The notes: generated from the letters alone by a model not told the origin. 64,000 nucleotides of DNA from Verrucomicrobiia bacterium DG1235 (GCA_000155695.1 DS990592.1:4988538-5052537); one strand, 5' to 3'; numbered from the stretch's first letter, positions 1 through 8,238 are shown. Translations and numbers: made by a program.

Positions 1-1
1 G

Positions 2-1021
2 TTTGAGGAGGGCGGACTGGGGCGTAGGGGGATGTTACTCGAGCTGAATCCAGCTTGCGGGTCGATGATCGCGGTGGAGTTGGATATCGATCGGGTGGCG
101 GTGGTTTTGGCGAATGTGGGGATGGATTTTCTGTGGCGTGGCGAGGTGGCTTTGGCTCGGAACGTATCGCCGGAGGAGGGGATGCGGAGCGCTTTGGAGT
201 TGGTGGAGGAGGTGATGGAGGAGGGGGAGAGTCGCTTGCTGCGCTGTTTGGGGATTTGCGTGGCCTGGGCGGGCTTGGTCGAGAGAAAGAGTGGCGAGTT
301 GGCCTTGGGCCCAACCTCGGGTTGGGCGGGGGTGGCGATCAAGCAGAATTGGGAGGCGCGTTTCGGGGTGCCGGTTTTCGTGGAGAACGAGGCGCATGCG
401 GGTGCGATCGCGGCGCATCATTTGGGTGAGCCGCGTGGGGAGGCTGACTTGATTTACCTGAGCTTGGGGGTGGGTTTGAGCGCGGGGGTGTTCGTGGACG
501 GGGAATTGTTGCGCGGGAGGCAGGGCTTCGCGGGGCAGGTGGGGCATGTGCCGTTCGTGGCGGGCGGGGAGCTTTGCGGCTGCGGGAAGTGCGGCTGCTG
601 GGTGACGGAGATCGGGGCGTCGGGGGTGTTGAGAAAGCTAGAGCGGGCTGGCGTGGGATTTGGCGCGGGCGAAGGGGGGGATTTGGGCTGGATCGAGCGG
701 ATTTGCGATTTGGCGGCGGCTGGGGATGAGCGGGTTTTGGCGGCGCTGGCTGAAGAGGGACGTCAGATCGGCGAGGGGCTGGTGCAGCTGGTGCAGGTTT
801 TCAATCCGTCGCGGGTGGTGATCGGCGGGCATCTGCGTAGGCTGGTGAAGCTTTGCGAGGGGGAGATTCGGCGGGCTTTGGAGGCGGGGGTGCTGTTTCC
901 GATGAGGGATGGGTTGACGGTGGCGGTTAGCGAGTCGGAGGAGGATCAGCTGATGGGGTGCTTGGCGACTGTGTTTGACGCGGTGATGAAGAACCCGATG
1001 GGGAGAAGTGGTGAGTGGTGA
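2..1021 (+). CDS. ROK family transcriptional repressor or sugar kinase, 5' end outside window
   Basis: ROK-family protein (NagC/XylR repressors and glucokinases). The frame is open to the window edge and the residues before the first ATG (position 32) read like the wing of a repressor helix-turn-helix followed by the usual LLELNP linker, so the true start is upstream. I therefore favour a DNA-binding ROK repressor over a free kinase. Counting from the ATG, a zinc-binding CGCGKCGC cluster lies near residues 186-193, preceded by the family GHVPF segment (usually GH with a zinc-ligand histidine), and a sugar-site E-N-E motif lies near residue 113. The final residues before the TGA are hydrophilic. 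A weak hairpin follows. Its sugar ligand and target genes are not visible. Confidence in the family is high; repressor versus kinase is inferred. Confidence 0.85.
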   Translation, partial: FEEGGLGRRGMLLELNPACGSMIAVELDIDRVAVVLANVGMDFLWRGEVALARNVSPEEGMRSALELVEEVMEEGESRLLRCLGICVAWAGLVERKSGELALGPTSGWAGVAIKQNWEARFGVPVFVENEAHAGAIAAHHLGEPRGEADLIYLSLGVGLSAGVFVDGELLRGRQGFAGQVGHVPFVAGGELCGCGKCGCWVTEIGASGVLRKLERAGVGFGAGEGGDLGWIERICDLAAAGDERVLAALAEEGRQIGEGLVQLVQVFNPSRVVIGGHLRRLVKLCEGEIRRALEAGVLFPMRDGLTVAVSESEEDQLMGCLATVFDAVMKNPMGRSGEW

Positions 1022-1062
1022 GTAGTGAGGGAGTTGGTCAGGTTGGCTTTGCCAAATAGGTG

Positions 1063-1083
1063 GCCTACGGCCGGTAGGTTTTT
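1063..1083 (+). terminator. possible terminator of the ROK gene
   Basis: A short imperfect hairpin (arms cctac at 1064-1068 and gtagg at 1074-1078) is followed by five T at 1079-1083. It lies 40 bases after the ROK stop codon and faces the end of the convergent DUF3307 gene. The stem is only five pairs, so support is modest. Confidence 0.4.
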
Positions 1084-1126
1084 GAGTGACTGATGGGTGG
1101 CAAGTAGAGTCGATGGGCGAGTGGGT

Positions 1127-1861
1127 TCATTGCAGGAGGAGTTTGGTGGCGTAGGCGAGGGCGATGCCGAGGGTGAAGCTGAGAAGGGTGCCGACGAGGA
1201 TGTATTCGGTTTCGCGGCGGCTTTCGTTGGCTTTTTGGAAGCGAAGAATGGATTTGGCGGCGATGAGGAAGCCGGCGGCGGAGAGTTGGCCGGAGTAGAC
1301 GAAGATGAGCAGGAGAAGTCGCTCGAGGTGGCCGATGTAGCGTCCGGCTCCGTTGAGGCCGGCGTCGGTTTGGAGTGCGCTCGGGTCGGTGGAGAGCATG
1401 GTGGGGAGGGCTTTGGCGATGAAGTGTCCGGCGGCGAGGGTGTTGGCTAGGATGCCGGTGAGGACGACGAGAGTTTGCAGGTAGGTGACGGGATTGTGGT
1501 TGAGCCACCAGGGGTTGAAGAGTCCGATGCGGGACCAGTCGATGGCGGCGATGGCGAAGATGACGGCGAGGTGGGCGGCCTGGTCGGCGACGAAGGCGGG
1601 AGCCTCGCGAATGAAGCGGGGGGAGAGACGGATTTTTAGAAGGTCGATAAGGCCGTGGCTGGCGACGACGAGAAGGGGAATGCGCCACTCGGTGAAGTCG
1701 CCGAGGAGGAGATAGGCGCAGAGGCCGGTGATGAGGAGGTGGAGGAGGAGGGTGAGAGGCCGTCCTTTAGCTCGGGCCATGGCGTCGGTCTGCAGGGCGA
1801 AGTCCGAGAGGAGGTGGGCGGCGAGCAGGGGGACGAGGAGGGCGAGGTCGAAGGACGGCAT
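1127..1861 (-). CDS. DUF3307 integral membrane protein
   Basis: Membrane protein of 244 residues in the DUF3307 family, function unknown. I place the start at the ATG at 1861 because the translation MPSFDLALLVPLLAAHLLSD opens directly into the family's first membrane helix, with the typical HLLSDFxLQTD motif. A longer reading back to 1990 would add a proline-rich tail overlapping the upstream gene. Several further hydrophobic segments follow, including one carrying a conserved-looking SHGLIDLLK. It lies 59 bases downstream of the satD-like gene on the same strand, so the two probably form an operon. From memory SatD and DUF3307 are often neighbours in other genomes, which supports a joint but unknown role. 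Confidence 0.8.
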   Translation of the reverse strand: MPSFDLALLVPLLAAHLLSDFALQTDAMARAKGRPLTLLLHLLITGLCAYLLLGDFTEWRIPLLVVASHGLIDLLKIRLSPRFIREAPAFVADQAAHLAVIFAIAAIDWSRIGLFNPWWLNHNPVTYLQTLVVLTGILANTLAAGHFIAKALPTMLSTDPSALQTDAGLNGAGRYIGHLERLLLLIFVYSGQLSAAGFLIAAKSILRFQKANESRRETEYILVGTLLSFTLGIALAYATKLLLQ

Positions 1862-1920
1862 GGTATAAGTGAATTTGTGGAGGGTGAGCTGTGAAATGAG
1901 GAGGGGTGTGCGGGCTGGCC

Positions 1921-2556
1921 TTATGGGGAGGGGGCTGACTGGCTGAGGGCTTGGGAGATGTATTGGAGGGCTTGTTTTACGAGTTTCCACTGGGCACTGG
2001 CGAGGTGTTTGCCGAAGGCTTGAGCGGAAATGGGCGGATTGAATTTTTTGGCGAGCTCGATGTTTGCTGCTTCGGTGCTAGCGAGAGCGATGGCTTGAGC
2101 TTGCTTGGAGGTCCAGTTGGAGGTGATGCCATCCAGTAGAGTAGTGGCGGCGTCGAGGAGCTGTCGGGTGGCGATGGGTAGGGCTTCGGTAGTGTGAATG
2201 GCGAGACGTCTATCTGCGGAGATGGATTTCAGGCCTTGGCCGGAGAGGACGAATGCTTCGCCTTGGGAGAGAGAAATCTTTTGGGGTCTAATGGATTCAT
2301 AGGAGCCGATGCCGATGCTGATGCGGGTGTCGATGCCTTTGATGCCCTGCAGGTAGGAGCGAAAAACCAGAGAGCGCACGAAGACGGTTTGGGGAGGCTG
2401 GCAGAGAGCTTGCCAGCTGTCGCCGCCGAAAACTTCGAAGCTTTCGCCGAGCTGAGCATAGTTGGCAGCTTCTCGCAGAGCGGAGGAGAGTTTGGAGCGC
2501 TCTCTGTTTTCTAGCTTTTGTGAATCTACGATGTCGCCTGTGAGTACTGAAATCAC
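1921..2556 (-). CDS. SatD-like protein
   Basis: Protein of 211 residues beginning at a GTG, resembling the SatD family (first seen in a streptococcal acid-tolerance operon). The opening V-L-T-G-D-I-V-D-S followed by a short helix and an F-E-V-F-G-G-D-S-W motif is the family signature. A central RISIGIG segment and a C-terminal helical half rich in alanine and glutamine follow; the latter could be a DNA-binding or packing domain. No signal peptide or membrane helix is visible, so it is cytoplasmic. It is the first gene of a two-gene unit with DUF3307. Its start codon lies four bases from the first of three evenly spaced palindromes, which suggests tight control of this operon. The biochemical role is unknown. 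Confidence 0.75.
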   Translation of the reverse strand: MISVLTGDIVDSQKLENRERSKLSSALREAANYAQLGESFEVFGGDSWQALCQPPQTVFVRSLVFRSYLQGIKGIDTRISIGIGSYESIRPQKISLSQGEAFVLSGQGLKSISADRRLAIHTTEALPIATRQLLDAATTLLDGITSNWTSKQAQAIALASTEAANIELAKKFNPPISAQAFGKHLASAQWKLVKQALQYISQALSQSAPSP

Positions 2557-2560
2557 AAAT

Positions 2561-2634
2561 AAACCTAAAAAGGTTTATATTGATTAAGTAAACATAAAAA
2601 GGTTTATATTTTAATTATAAACTTAAAAAGGTTT
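2561..2634 (-). promoter_or_regulatory. three 16-bp palindromes at exact 29-bp spacing (operator of satD operon)
   Basis: Three near-identical 16-bp units occupy 2561-2576, 2590-2605 and 2619-2634. The consensus is AAACNTAAAAAGGTTT; the first copy is a perfect inverted repeat AAACCT-AAAA-AGGTTT. The 13-bp spacers are both AT-rich and also begin alike (atatt). A TATAAT hexamer on the minus strand lies at 2619-2614, at the edge of the third unit, so bound protein would cover the promoter and the start codon. This arrangement is typical of a cooperative repressor operator. The binding protein is not identified. Confidence 0.7.
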
Positions 2635-2640
2635 TGTGGT

Positions 2641-2886
2641 GTGACGGGTCATTCTGCAATGGGGCCTGTCACGAACGGTGATTCTGCGGGGGCTTGTGAT
2701 GTGAGTTGAAGGGTGTTCGGGGGAAGTGGGAGGAGGGGCGAGGAGGGGTTGCGGTCTGGGGCGCGAAACGTGTAAGGTTGCGCGATTCGAGTTCCAGGGG
2801 TGTTTTGGGGGAGGCGGGTTTGGTTTTTTGGGGGAGGGATCTTTGGCTTTGCAAGTGGTCGGGCGGTGGTCATGGTGCGGGTTGCT
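2641..2886. other. intergenic region with one copy of a dispersed GC-rich repeat
   Basis: No gene is supported here. The stretch 2728-2816 is purine-rich and contains a hairpin-forming core at 2761-2783 that recurs at 13.9 kb (see repeat entries). No FMN-riboswitch signature could be recognised ahead of the riboflavin synthase gene. Confidence 0.5.
2728..2816 (+). repeat. dispersed repeat, copy 1 (hairpin core)
   Basis: About 75-90 bases match the stretch at 13877-13950. Both begin with gggaggagggg, share a GGGGCGCGAAACGTGTAA core, continue with GTTGCGC, and end in a CCAG-GGG-TTTTG block. The core can fold into a bulged stem-loop with GCGC base pairs at its foot. This copy has one change in the right arm (AGGTT instead of ACGTT) that breaks a pair. 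Both copies are intergenic. Confidence 0.65.
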
Positions 2887-3483
2887 ATGTTTACTGGAAT
2901 TGTTGAGGAAAAGGGCAAGGTTGTGGCTTGCGAGGAGCTTGAGGGTTCCTGGCGTTATCGCGTGGCGGTCGAGGTGGTCGGCGCGGAGATTTCTTTGGGC
3001 GATAGCGTGGCGGTGAATGGCTGTTGCTTGACGGTGGTGGAGATTGGCGAGGGGGTGTTGAGCTTCGATGTTTTGGAGGAGACGCGGCGTCTGACGAATT
3101 TGCGCGATATCGCGGTGGGGTCTTCGGTGAATTTGGAGCGCAGCTTGCGTTTCGATGGGCGCGTGGGCGGGCATTTCGTGAGCGGGCACATTGACGGGAC
3201 AGGCGTGATCAGGACGCTGCGGCCGGAGGGGAAGGACGTGATTTTGGAGATCGAGGCTCCGGAGGGTTTTGAGAAGTATTTGGTCTACAAGGGCTGTATC
3301 GCGATCGATGGGATGTCGCTGACGGTGGCGGAGGTGAAGGGTAGAATGGTGACGATTTGGCTGATTCCGCATACGCTTGAGGTGACGTCGATCGGCGAGA
3401 AGGGCGTGGGCGACGCGGTGAATTTGGAGTTCGATTTGATAGCGAAGTATACGGAGAAGATCGTGGCGCAGCGGGATGCGTGA
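2887..3483 (+). CDS. ribE: riboflavin synthase alpha chain
   Basis: Joins two molecules of 6,7-dimethyl-8-ribityllumazine to make riboflavin, in the cytoplasm. The start at 2887 is chosen because the product then begins MFTGIVEEKG, the near-invariant N-terminus of this enzyme; an in-frame extension to 2800 adds only low-complexity residues. The 198-residue product shows the expected two tandem beta-barrel lumazine-binding halves: the first carries VNGCCLTV and the second IDGMSLTV at the matching position, with GGHFVSGHIDGTG at the joint. Length is normal for the family. No other rib genes are adjacent, so it appears to stand alone. Confidence 0.95.
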   Translation: MFTGIVEEKGKVVACEELEGSWRYRVAVEVVGAEISLGDSVAVNGCCLTVVEIGEGVLSFDVLEETRRLTNLRDIAVGSSVNLERSLRFDGRVGGHFVSGHIDGTGVIRTLRPEGKDVILEIEAPEGFEKYLVYKGCIAIDGMSLTVAEVKGRMVTIWLIPHTLEVTSIGEKGVGDAVNLEFDLIAKYTEKIVAQRDA

Positions 3484-3496
3484 TGAGGTGTCTTCA

Positions 3497-3524
3497 ACCA
3501 CAAGAAGCACAGAAGTCACAAAAA
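3497..3524 (+). repeat. short dispersed repeat (ACCACAAGAAGCAC type), copy 1
   Basis: The 24-28 base string beginning accacaagaagcacagaag recurs with few changes at 59840-59863 and more loosely at 59889-59910. It lies in the gap between ribE and the glycosylase gene. Similar strings are widespread between genes in several Gram-negative phyla. Confidence 0.55.
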
Positions 3525-3549
3525 TTGATTTGAGCGTGGGAAAAGAGTT

Positions 3550-4467
3550 ATGAAGGCTGAGGTTGAGGCGTTGGTTGAGGAGTTGAAGCGTTTGCGGAAG
3601 GCGGGCGTATCTCGGGTGAATGTATCCGATTCGGCGATACAGGCTCTGCGGAAGCGTTCGGTCGACAAGGGCGTTGACACTTCGACGCGCGAGGCGGTTT
3701 TGAGTTCGATTCCGGAGCGGGTGCGTTCTGCGGACGCGAAGGATTTCGACAAGGTGTTTACGGATACCTCGACGGAGACGAAGCGAGCGGCGTCGCAGAG
3801 CGGCGGGCCGAAGTTGCCGCGGGCTCCGTTGGTGAACTTGGTGAAGGGGGATAAGCAGGCTCAGTGGGAGGCCTTGCGCGAGCAGGTGATGGGCTGCGTG
3901 GTTTGCAAGGGCCGTTTAAAGGAAGGGAAGAAGCTCGTTTTTGGTAGTGGGAATTTGGATGCTGATATTTTCTTTTGCGGCGAGGCTCCGGGTATCGAGG
4001 ATGAGGATACGGGAGTTCCGTTTAGCGGTCCGGCTGGAGATTTGCTGGGTAAGATGATCGGGGCGATGGGCTTGAAGCGTGGGGACGTTTACATCGCGGA
4101 TATCATGAATTGGCGTCCTGAGGCTTCGACGGAGAGGGGCAAGCGTCCTCCGACGGTGGAGGAGATGAATTTTTGCATGCCTTACCTGAAAGGGCAGCTT
4201 GAGATCGTGCAGCCTAAGCTGATCGTGGCTTTGGGAGCGACGGCGGTTAAGGGTCTGCTGGGCGCGGCGAACGTGAAGAATCTGCGCGACGTGAAGGGGC
4301 AGTGGACGGAGTTTGCGGGCGTGCCGATGTTGCCGACGTATCATCCGTCGTATTTGATTCGCAATGACACGAAGCGTGACAAGCGCAGCGCGTGGGAGGA
4401 CTGGCTGAAGGTGATGGAGAAGGCGGGCTTGCCGATTAGCGACAAGCAGCGCGGGTATTTTAGCTAG
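3550..4467 (+). CDS. uracil-DNA glycosylase, family 4-like
   Basis: Base-excision repair enzyme that removes uracil from DNA. The 305-residue protein has an N-terminal charged region of about 100 residues not needed for the family fold, then the catalytic domain with C116-x2-C119, the GEAPG motif at 144-148 followed by EDEDTGVPFSGPAG, and the HPSYL motif at 265-269. Family 4 enzymes hold a 4Fe-4S cluster with four cysteines. Here the first two and the last (C209) are present, but the third, usually in a KCRPP motif, reads NWRP with W188. Some related alphaproteobacterial proteins have the same change as far as I recall, so the protein may be active with an altered cluster. Named by motif; substrate range is inferred. 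Confidence 0.85.
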   Translation: MKAEVEALVEELKRLRKAGVSRVNVSDSAIQALRKRSVDKGVDTSTREAVLSSIPERVRSADAKDFDKVFTDTSTETKRAASQSGGPKLPRAPLVNLVKGDKQAQWEALREQVMGCVVCKGRLKEGKKLVFGSGNLDADIFFCGEAPGIEDEDTGVPFSGPAGDLLGKMIGAMGLKRGDVYIADIMNWRPEASTERGKRPPTVEEMNFCMPYLKGQLEIVQPKLIVALGATAVKGLLGAANVKNLRDVKGQWTEFAGVPMLPTYHPSYLIRNDTKRDKRSAWEDWLKVMEKAGLPISDKQRGYFS

Positions 4468-4488
4468 GTGGGCGGGCGCTTCGAGAGT

Positions 4489-6276
4489 TTAGTCTGCTTC
4501 GGCGACTTGGATGCGGTAGAAGATAGAGCCTTCTTCGGCGGTGGGCTCGAGGTCTGACTGGCTGAAGCGGAGGGTGTGGTCGGCTAGGCCGTCTCCAATA
4601 TTTACTCCGTCCAAGTTTGCTTGGATGGGGGTCCAGTCAACGAGGTTGGTGGATTTCGCGAGTTGTATATCGAGTCCTTCGTTGCGCGCTCGGAGGGTGT
4701 ATTTGATGAAGTCCGCGGCTCCGTCGGCGAGGATGAGTCGAGGGGATTTGGGAGTGTCCTGAGCGAGGGGATGGGTGCCGAATACAAATTCGTGGAGGTT
4801 TGAGCGTCCGTCTTGGTCTGGGTCGTCGGTGCGGGCGTTAGAAGCTTCTCCCCAGGTGATGAAGGCGGCCCAGGCGTCGTAGGTGGTGGCGTCGGCGGCC
4901 TCGGCGGCGAAGTTGACGGTGAGGGTGTCGTCTTCGGATAGAGTGACGATTTCTTCTTGGGTTTCGCCGTTGAAGGTGACGGTGACGCGGTGGGTGCCTT
5001 TGAAGGTGTTGGCGGTGTAGGCGCCGCTGGAGGCGGATGCTCCGGAGTGGTCTTGCCACCATTCGCCGAGGACTTTGTCGATGTAGAGCTGGCCGGTTTC
5101 CTTGAGTACGGGATCGATGCGGGTGCGGCTGGTGCCGGTTTCCTCGTCCTGGAGGTTGTCGAACATGATGGAGTTGCCGCGCCAGTGAGTGAAGTCGTCG
5201 ATGCCCCAGACGGTGATGCCGTCGACGGCGGGGTGTTCGAAGGCGCCTTCGAGCACGGCTTGGGTGACGGCTACTTCGTCTTCGATGGTCGGGTTTGGCC
5301 AGCCCCAGGTGTTGTCGAAGAATCGGTTGCGGATGGACATGTCGAGCTCGGTGATCTCGAGGCGTAGCCCTGGGAGGCCGTCGGGGTGGTTGGCGGTGGG
5401 GGCCATGGGGGCGGCGAGGATGTCGAGGCGGCGGGTGACGTCGGTCTTGGTGGTGGTGGGTCGGTCCATGTGGGCTTGGAGGCCGATGCCGTCTATCTGG
5501 CCGCCGGCGTCGCGGACGGCGTCGACGAATTCTTTATAGGCGACGACTCGGGTGTCGCCGCCGGTCCAGTCGTTGAGCACGTTGTAGTCGTTGATGAAGA
5601 GGATGGCGGCGGGATCGGCTTCTTTGGCTTTGTTGAACCAGGTGGCGACTTCTGCGGCTTCTTCGGCGACGACTCCGTTGGTGACGATTTTTTCGATGAG
5701 GAGGTCGCGTTCGTTGAAATGCTCGTTGTAGAGGTCGTAGTTATCGACGCCGGAGTTTTTGTAGGTGGTGTGGTAGTCGAAGACGTGGTCGAGGATTTGC
5801 TCGGAGATGTAGGCTCCGTCGGTGGAGTTTCGGACGCGGTTGGGAACTTGGTAGGAGGCTCCCCATACGGTGACGTGTCCGCGGAGGCGTAGCTTGTCTG
5901 GGCCGTCGAAGGCGCTGAAGGACTGGGGGAGGGCGGCGATGGCGAGGTTTTGGGCGTCGGTGCGGTCCTCGTAGTAGGTCCACTTCATGATGTTTCCGTA
6001 GGTGGCGGAGTTGAAGTAGGTTTGGAGGGTGTCGACGGTGAAGGGGTCGTAGCTGCTGGAGGAAGGGTCGATGAATTGGTGTTCTACCGCGCAGCCGAAG
6101 CGGAAGGCGTGGTTGAGCATTTCGATCTCGACGGTGGCTCCTTCGAGTGGGGTGCCGCTGCCGGTCTGGACTTGGACGGTGAGGCCTGCCTTGCGGTGGG
6201 CGATGTCTTGGGCGGCGGCGGGGATAGCCAAGCTAAGGATTGCTAGCCCGGGGATGAGGGTAGTGACGAGTTTCAT
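4489..6276 (-). CDS. secreted GH10 endo-1,4-beta-xylanase, tandem copy A
   Basis: Hydrolyses beta-1,4-xylan backbones outside the cytoplasm. The 595-residue protein has a signal peptide (residues 1-22, ending PAAAQ), an N-terminal beta-rich segment (about 25-60) opening the GH10 region, the acid/base glutamate E185 in DLYNEH, and the nucleophile E310 in EITELD. H269 and D271 lie in a QAHMDR motif. After about residue 405 come a beta-sandwich-like stretch (YTANTFKG) and a region rich in D-P-D-Q-D-G that looks calcium-binding, then a tail with a WTPI motif. It is paralogous to the next gene upstream, sharing long near-identical stretches in both the N-terminal and middle parts. The acid/base motif differs from the usual WDVVNE. 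Confidence 0.92.
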   Translation of the reverse strand: MKLVTTLIPGLAILSLAIPAAAQDIAHRKAGLTVQVQTGSGTPLEGATVEIEMLNHAFRFGCAVEHQFIDPSSSSYDPFTVDTLQTYFNSATYGNIMKWTYYEDRTDAQNLAIAALPQSFSAFDGPDKLRLRGHVTVWGASYQVPNRVRNSTDGAYISEQILDHVFDYHTTYKNSGVDNYDLYNEHFNERDLLIEKIVTNGVVAEEAAEVATWFNKAKEADPAAILFINDYNVLNDWTGGDTRVVAYKEFVDAVRDAGGQIDGIGLQAHMDRPTTTKTDVTRRLDILAAPMAPTANHPDGLPGLRLEITELDMSIRNRFFDNTWGWPNPTIEDEVAVTQAVLEGAFEHPAVDGITVWGIDDFTHWRGNSIMFDNLQDEETGTSRTRIDPVLKETGQLYIDKVLGEWWQDHSGASASSGAYTANTFKGTHRVTVTFNGETQEEIVTLSEDDTLTVNFAAEAADATTYDAWAAFITWGEASNARTDDPDQDGRSNLHEFVFGTHPLAQDTPKSPRLILADGAADFIKYTLRARNEGLDIQLAKSTNLVDWTPIQANLDGVNIGDGLADHTLRFSQSDLEPTAEEGSIFYRIQVAEAD

Positions 6277-6331
6277 GGTTTGGGTATTGAAGGTAGGTAG
6301 TATGAGCGCCTCTTAGTCATTTGGAAAAGAA

Positions 6332-6357
6332 AAAGCCGCGATTGGAATCGCGGCTTT
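6332..6357 (-). terminator. intrinsic terminator after xylanase copy B
   Basis: Perfect 12-bp stem (6332-6343 with 6346-6357, arms aaagccgcgatt / aatcgcggcttt) with a two-base loop. On the minus strand it is followed by a run of T broken by one C. It sits between the two xylanase genes and would end transcripts from the upstream copy, so the two genes probably have separate transcripts. Confidence 0.85.
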
Positions 6358-6385
6358 GAAAGGTGGGGGGAATTGCTTGCGAGGT

Positions 6386-8128
6386 CTAGGACTGGCTGGG
6401 TTCTGAGAGGGTGATGCGAAAGAATCCCACTATGTTGGATAGCTCGAGGGTGTGTCTCGTTTGGCCGTTGGGGAGTTGGGTTTGTTTGAGATCGAGCTGC
6501 GGTGTGGGGACGACGTCTGGCCAGGCGAGTTGATCGATGGGCGTCCAGGTGGTGAGGTTTTGGGAGTATTCTATAAGGAAGGATGCTCCTTGTGCGCGGG
6601 TCAGGAAATCGATGGAGAGGGCGTTGCCGTCTGTCTGCTGGATTTTGGGAACGGTTGGTGAGGGGGCGGCTTCAAGGGGGTCGGAGCCGATGAGGTATTC
6701 ATCAAGGTTGGTGAGGCCGTCGTCGTCGGGGTCTGCGTCTCGCAGGTTGGAGGCTTGGCCCCAGGTGATGAAGGCGGTCCAGGCGTCGTAGGTGGCGGCG
6801 TCAGCGGCTTCGGCGGCGAAGTTGACGGTGATGGTGTTGTCGTCGTCTAGGGCGACGATTTCTTCTTTGGTTTCGCCGTTGAAGGTGACGGTGACGCGGT
6901 GAGTGCCTTTGAAGGTGTTGGCGGTGTAGGCTCCGTTAGTGGCGGAGGCGCCGGAGTGGTCTTGCCACCATTCGTTGAGGACTTTGTCGATCCAGACTTG
7001 GCCGGATTGCTTGACGACCCAGTTGTTGGGGTCGGAATCGTCGAAGAGGATGGCGTTGCCGCGCCAGTGGCTACCGTCGTTTATGACCCAAATGGTGACG
7101 CCGTCGACGGAGGGGTGTTCGAAGGCGCCTTCGAGGACGTTTTGGGTGACTTCTGCTTCTTGCTCGTCGGTGGCGTTGGACCACTGTTGATCGTTGATGT
7201 CGAGCTCGGTGATTTCGATGCGGAGTCCGGGGAGGCCGTCGGGGTGGTTTGCGGTGGGAGCCATGGGCGCGGCGAGCAGGTCGAGCCGGCGGGTTATTTG
7301 CTCTTTGGTGATGAAGCGGTCCATGTGGGCTTGCAGGCCGATGCCGTCTATCTGGCCGCCGGCGTCGCGGACGGCGTCGATGTATTCTTTGTACTCAACG
7401 ACGAACTGGTCGTTGTTGTTCCAGAAGTTGAGGATGTTGTAGTCGTTGACGAAGAGGTTGGCGTTGGGATCTACTTCCTTGGCCTTGTTGAACCATGCGG
7501 CGACGATGGTGGCTTGTTCGGCTAGGTTTTTGCTCGGCACGATTTTGTCGATGAGGTCTGCGGGGGCGCGCATGTGCTCGTTGTAGAGATCGAAGCTGTC
7601 GATGCCGACGTCTTTGAGTGTGGTGTGGAAGGCTTCGACGTGGTCGAGGGCTCTTTGGTTGAGCTCGTCCGGGTCTGTAAGGGATCTGGCGCTGTTTGGC
7701 ATTTGCTGGCTCCAGAGCGTGACATGGCCTCTGAGGCGGAAGTCGTCGGGGCCGTTGAAGGCTTTGTAGGACTTGGCGAGGTTGGCGAGGCTGACGATGC
7801 GGGAGGGGGTGCTGTTTTCGTAGGAACCCCATTTCATGGCGTTCTCGAAGGTGATGGAGTTGAAGTACTTGGTGATCTCTTCCACGGTCTTGGGGTCGTA
7901 TTGTCCGTTGGCTTGCTCGAGCTTGCCGATATTGACGGCGGTGCCGAAGCGGAATGCGTGGTTGAGCATTTCGATCTCGACGGTGGCTCCTTCGAGGGGC
8001 GTGCCGCTGCCGGTCTGGACCTGTACGGTGAGGTCTGCCTTGCGGTGGGCGATGTCTTGGGCGTGGAGAGCGGTGGCGGCGAGTAGCGTGGCGGCGAGGG
8101 CCGCGGCGTAGGTGGCGAAGCGTTTCAT
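6386..8128 (-). CDS. secreted GH10 endo-1,4-beta-xylanase, tandem copy B
   Basis: Second GH10 xylanase of the tandem pair, 580 residues. Signal peptide 1-24 (ending LHAQ), acid/base E184 in DLYNEH, nucleophile E308 in EITELD, and the same QAHMDR motif as copy A. The first 40 mature residues and the YTANTFKG module are nearly identical to copy A, while the catalytic loops and the extreme C-terminus differ, for instance around residues 62-80 where copy A reads GCAVEHQF and this one GTAVNIGK. A D-P-D-D-D-G-L-T-N-L calcium-binding motif precedes the tail, whose YSQNLTTWTPI resembles tails common in secreted proteins of Verrucomicrobia. This suggests duplication followed by specialisation on different xylan decorations. 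Confidence 0.92.
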   Translation of the reverse strand: MKRFATYAAALAATLLAATALHAQDIAHRKADLTVQVQTGSGTPLEGATVEIEMLNHAFRFGTAVNIGKLEQANGQYDPKTVEEITKYFNSITFENAMKWGSYENSTPSRIVSLANLAKSYKAFNGPDDFRLRGHVTLWSQQMPNSARSLTDPDELNQRALDHVEAFHTTLKDVGIDSFDLYNEHMRAPADLIDKIVPSKNLAEQATIVAAWFNKAKEVDPNANLFVNDYNILNFWNNNDQFVVEYKEYIDAVRDAGGQIDGIGLQAHMDRFITKEQITRRLDLLAAPMAPTANHPDGLPGLRIEITELDINDQQWSNATDEQEAEVTQNVLEGAFEHPSVDGVTIWVINDGSHWRGNAILFDDSDPNNWVVKQSGQVWIDKVLNEWWQDHSGASATNGAYTANTFKGTHRVTVTFNGETKEEIVALDDDNTITVNFAAEAADAATYDAWTAFITWGQASNLRDADPDDDGLTNLDEYLIGSDPLEAAPSPTVPKIQQTDGNALSIDFLTRAQGASFLIEYSQNLTTWTPIDQLAWPDVVPTPQLDLKQTQLPNGQTRHTLELSNIVGFFRITLSEPSQS

Positions 8129-8238
8129 CGTGATGTAGTTTGGGGCTGGGGCTGCGAAATGGAACCCACTGGTAGGGTCATTGCAGGTCCTAAACGTGAT
8201 CGCTTCAACGATTTGTTTGAGCGCTCTATAGGTAGACG

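Noticed and set aside
2561-2634. CRISPR-like array of three 16-bp repeats with 13-bp spacers
   Set aside because: Too few and too short, units are palindromic and AT-rich, spacers are partly alike, no cas genes, and they sit on a promoter. An operator explains them better.
2641-2886. FMN riboswitch upstream of ribE
   Set aside because: No recognisable RFN-element motifs in the sequence.
2623-3519. Long minus-strand frame of 298 codons over ribE
   Set aside because: Opposite-strand shadow of a GC-biased gene; riboflavin synthase on the other strand is certain.
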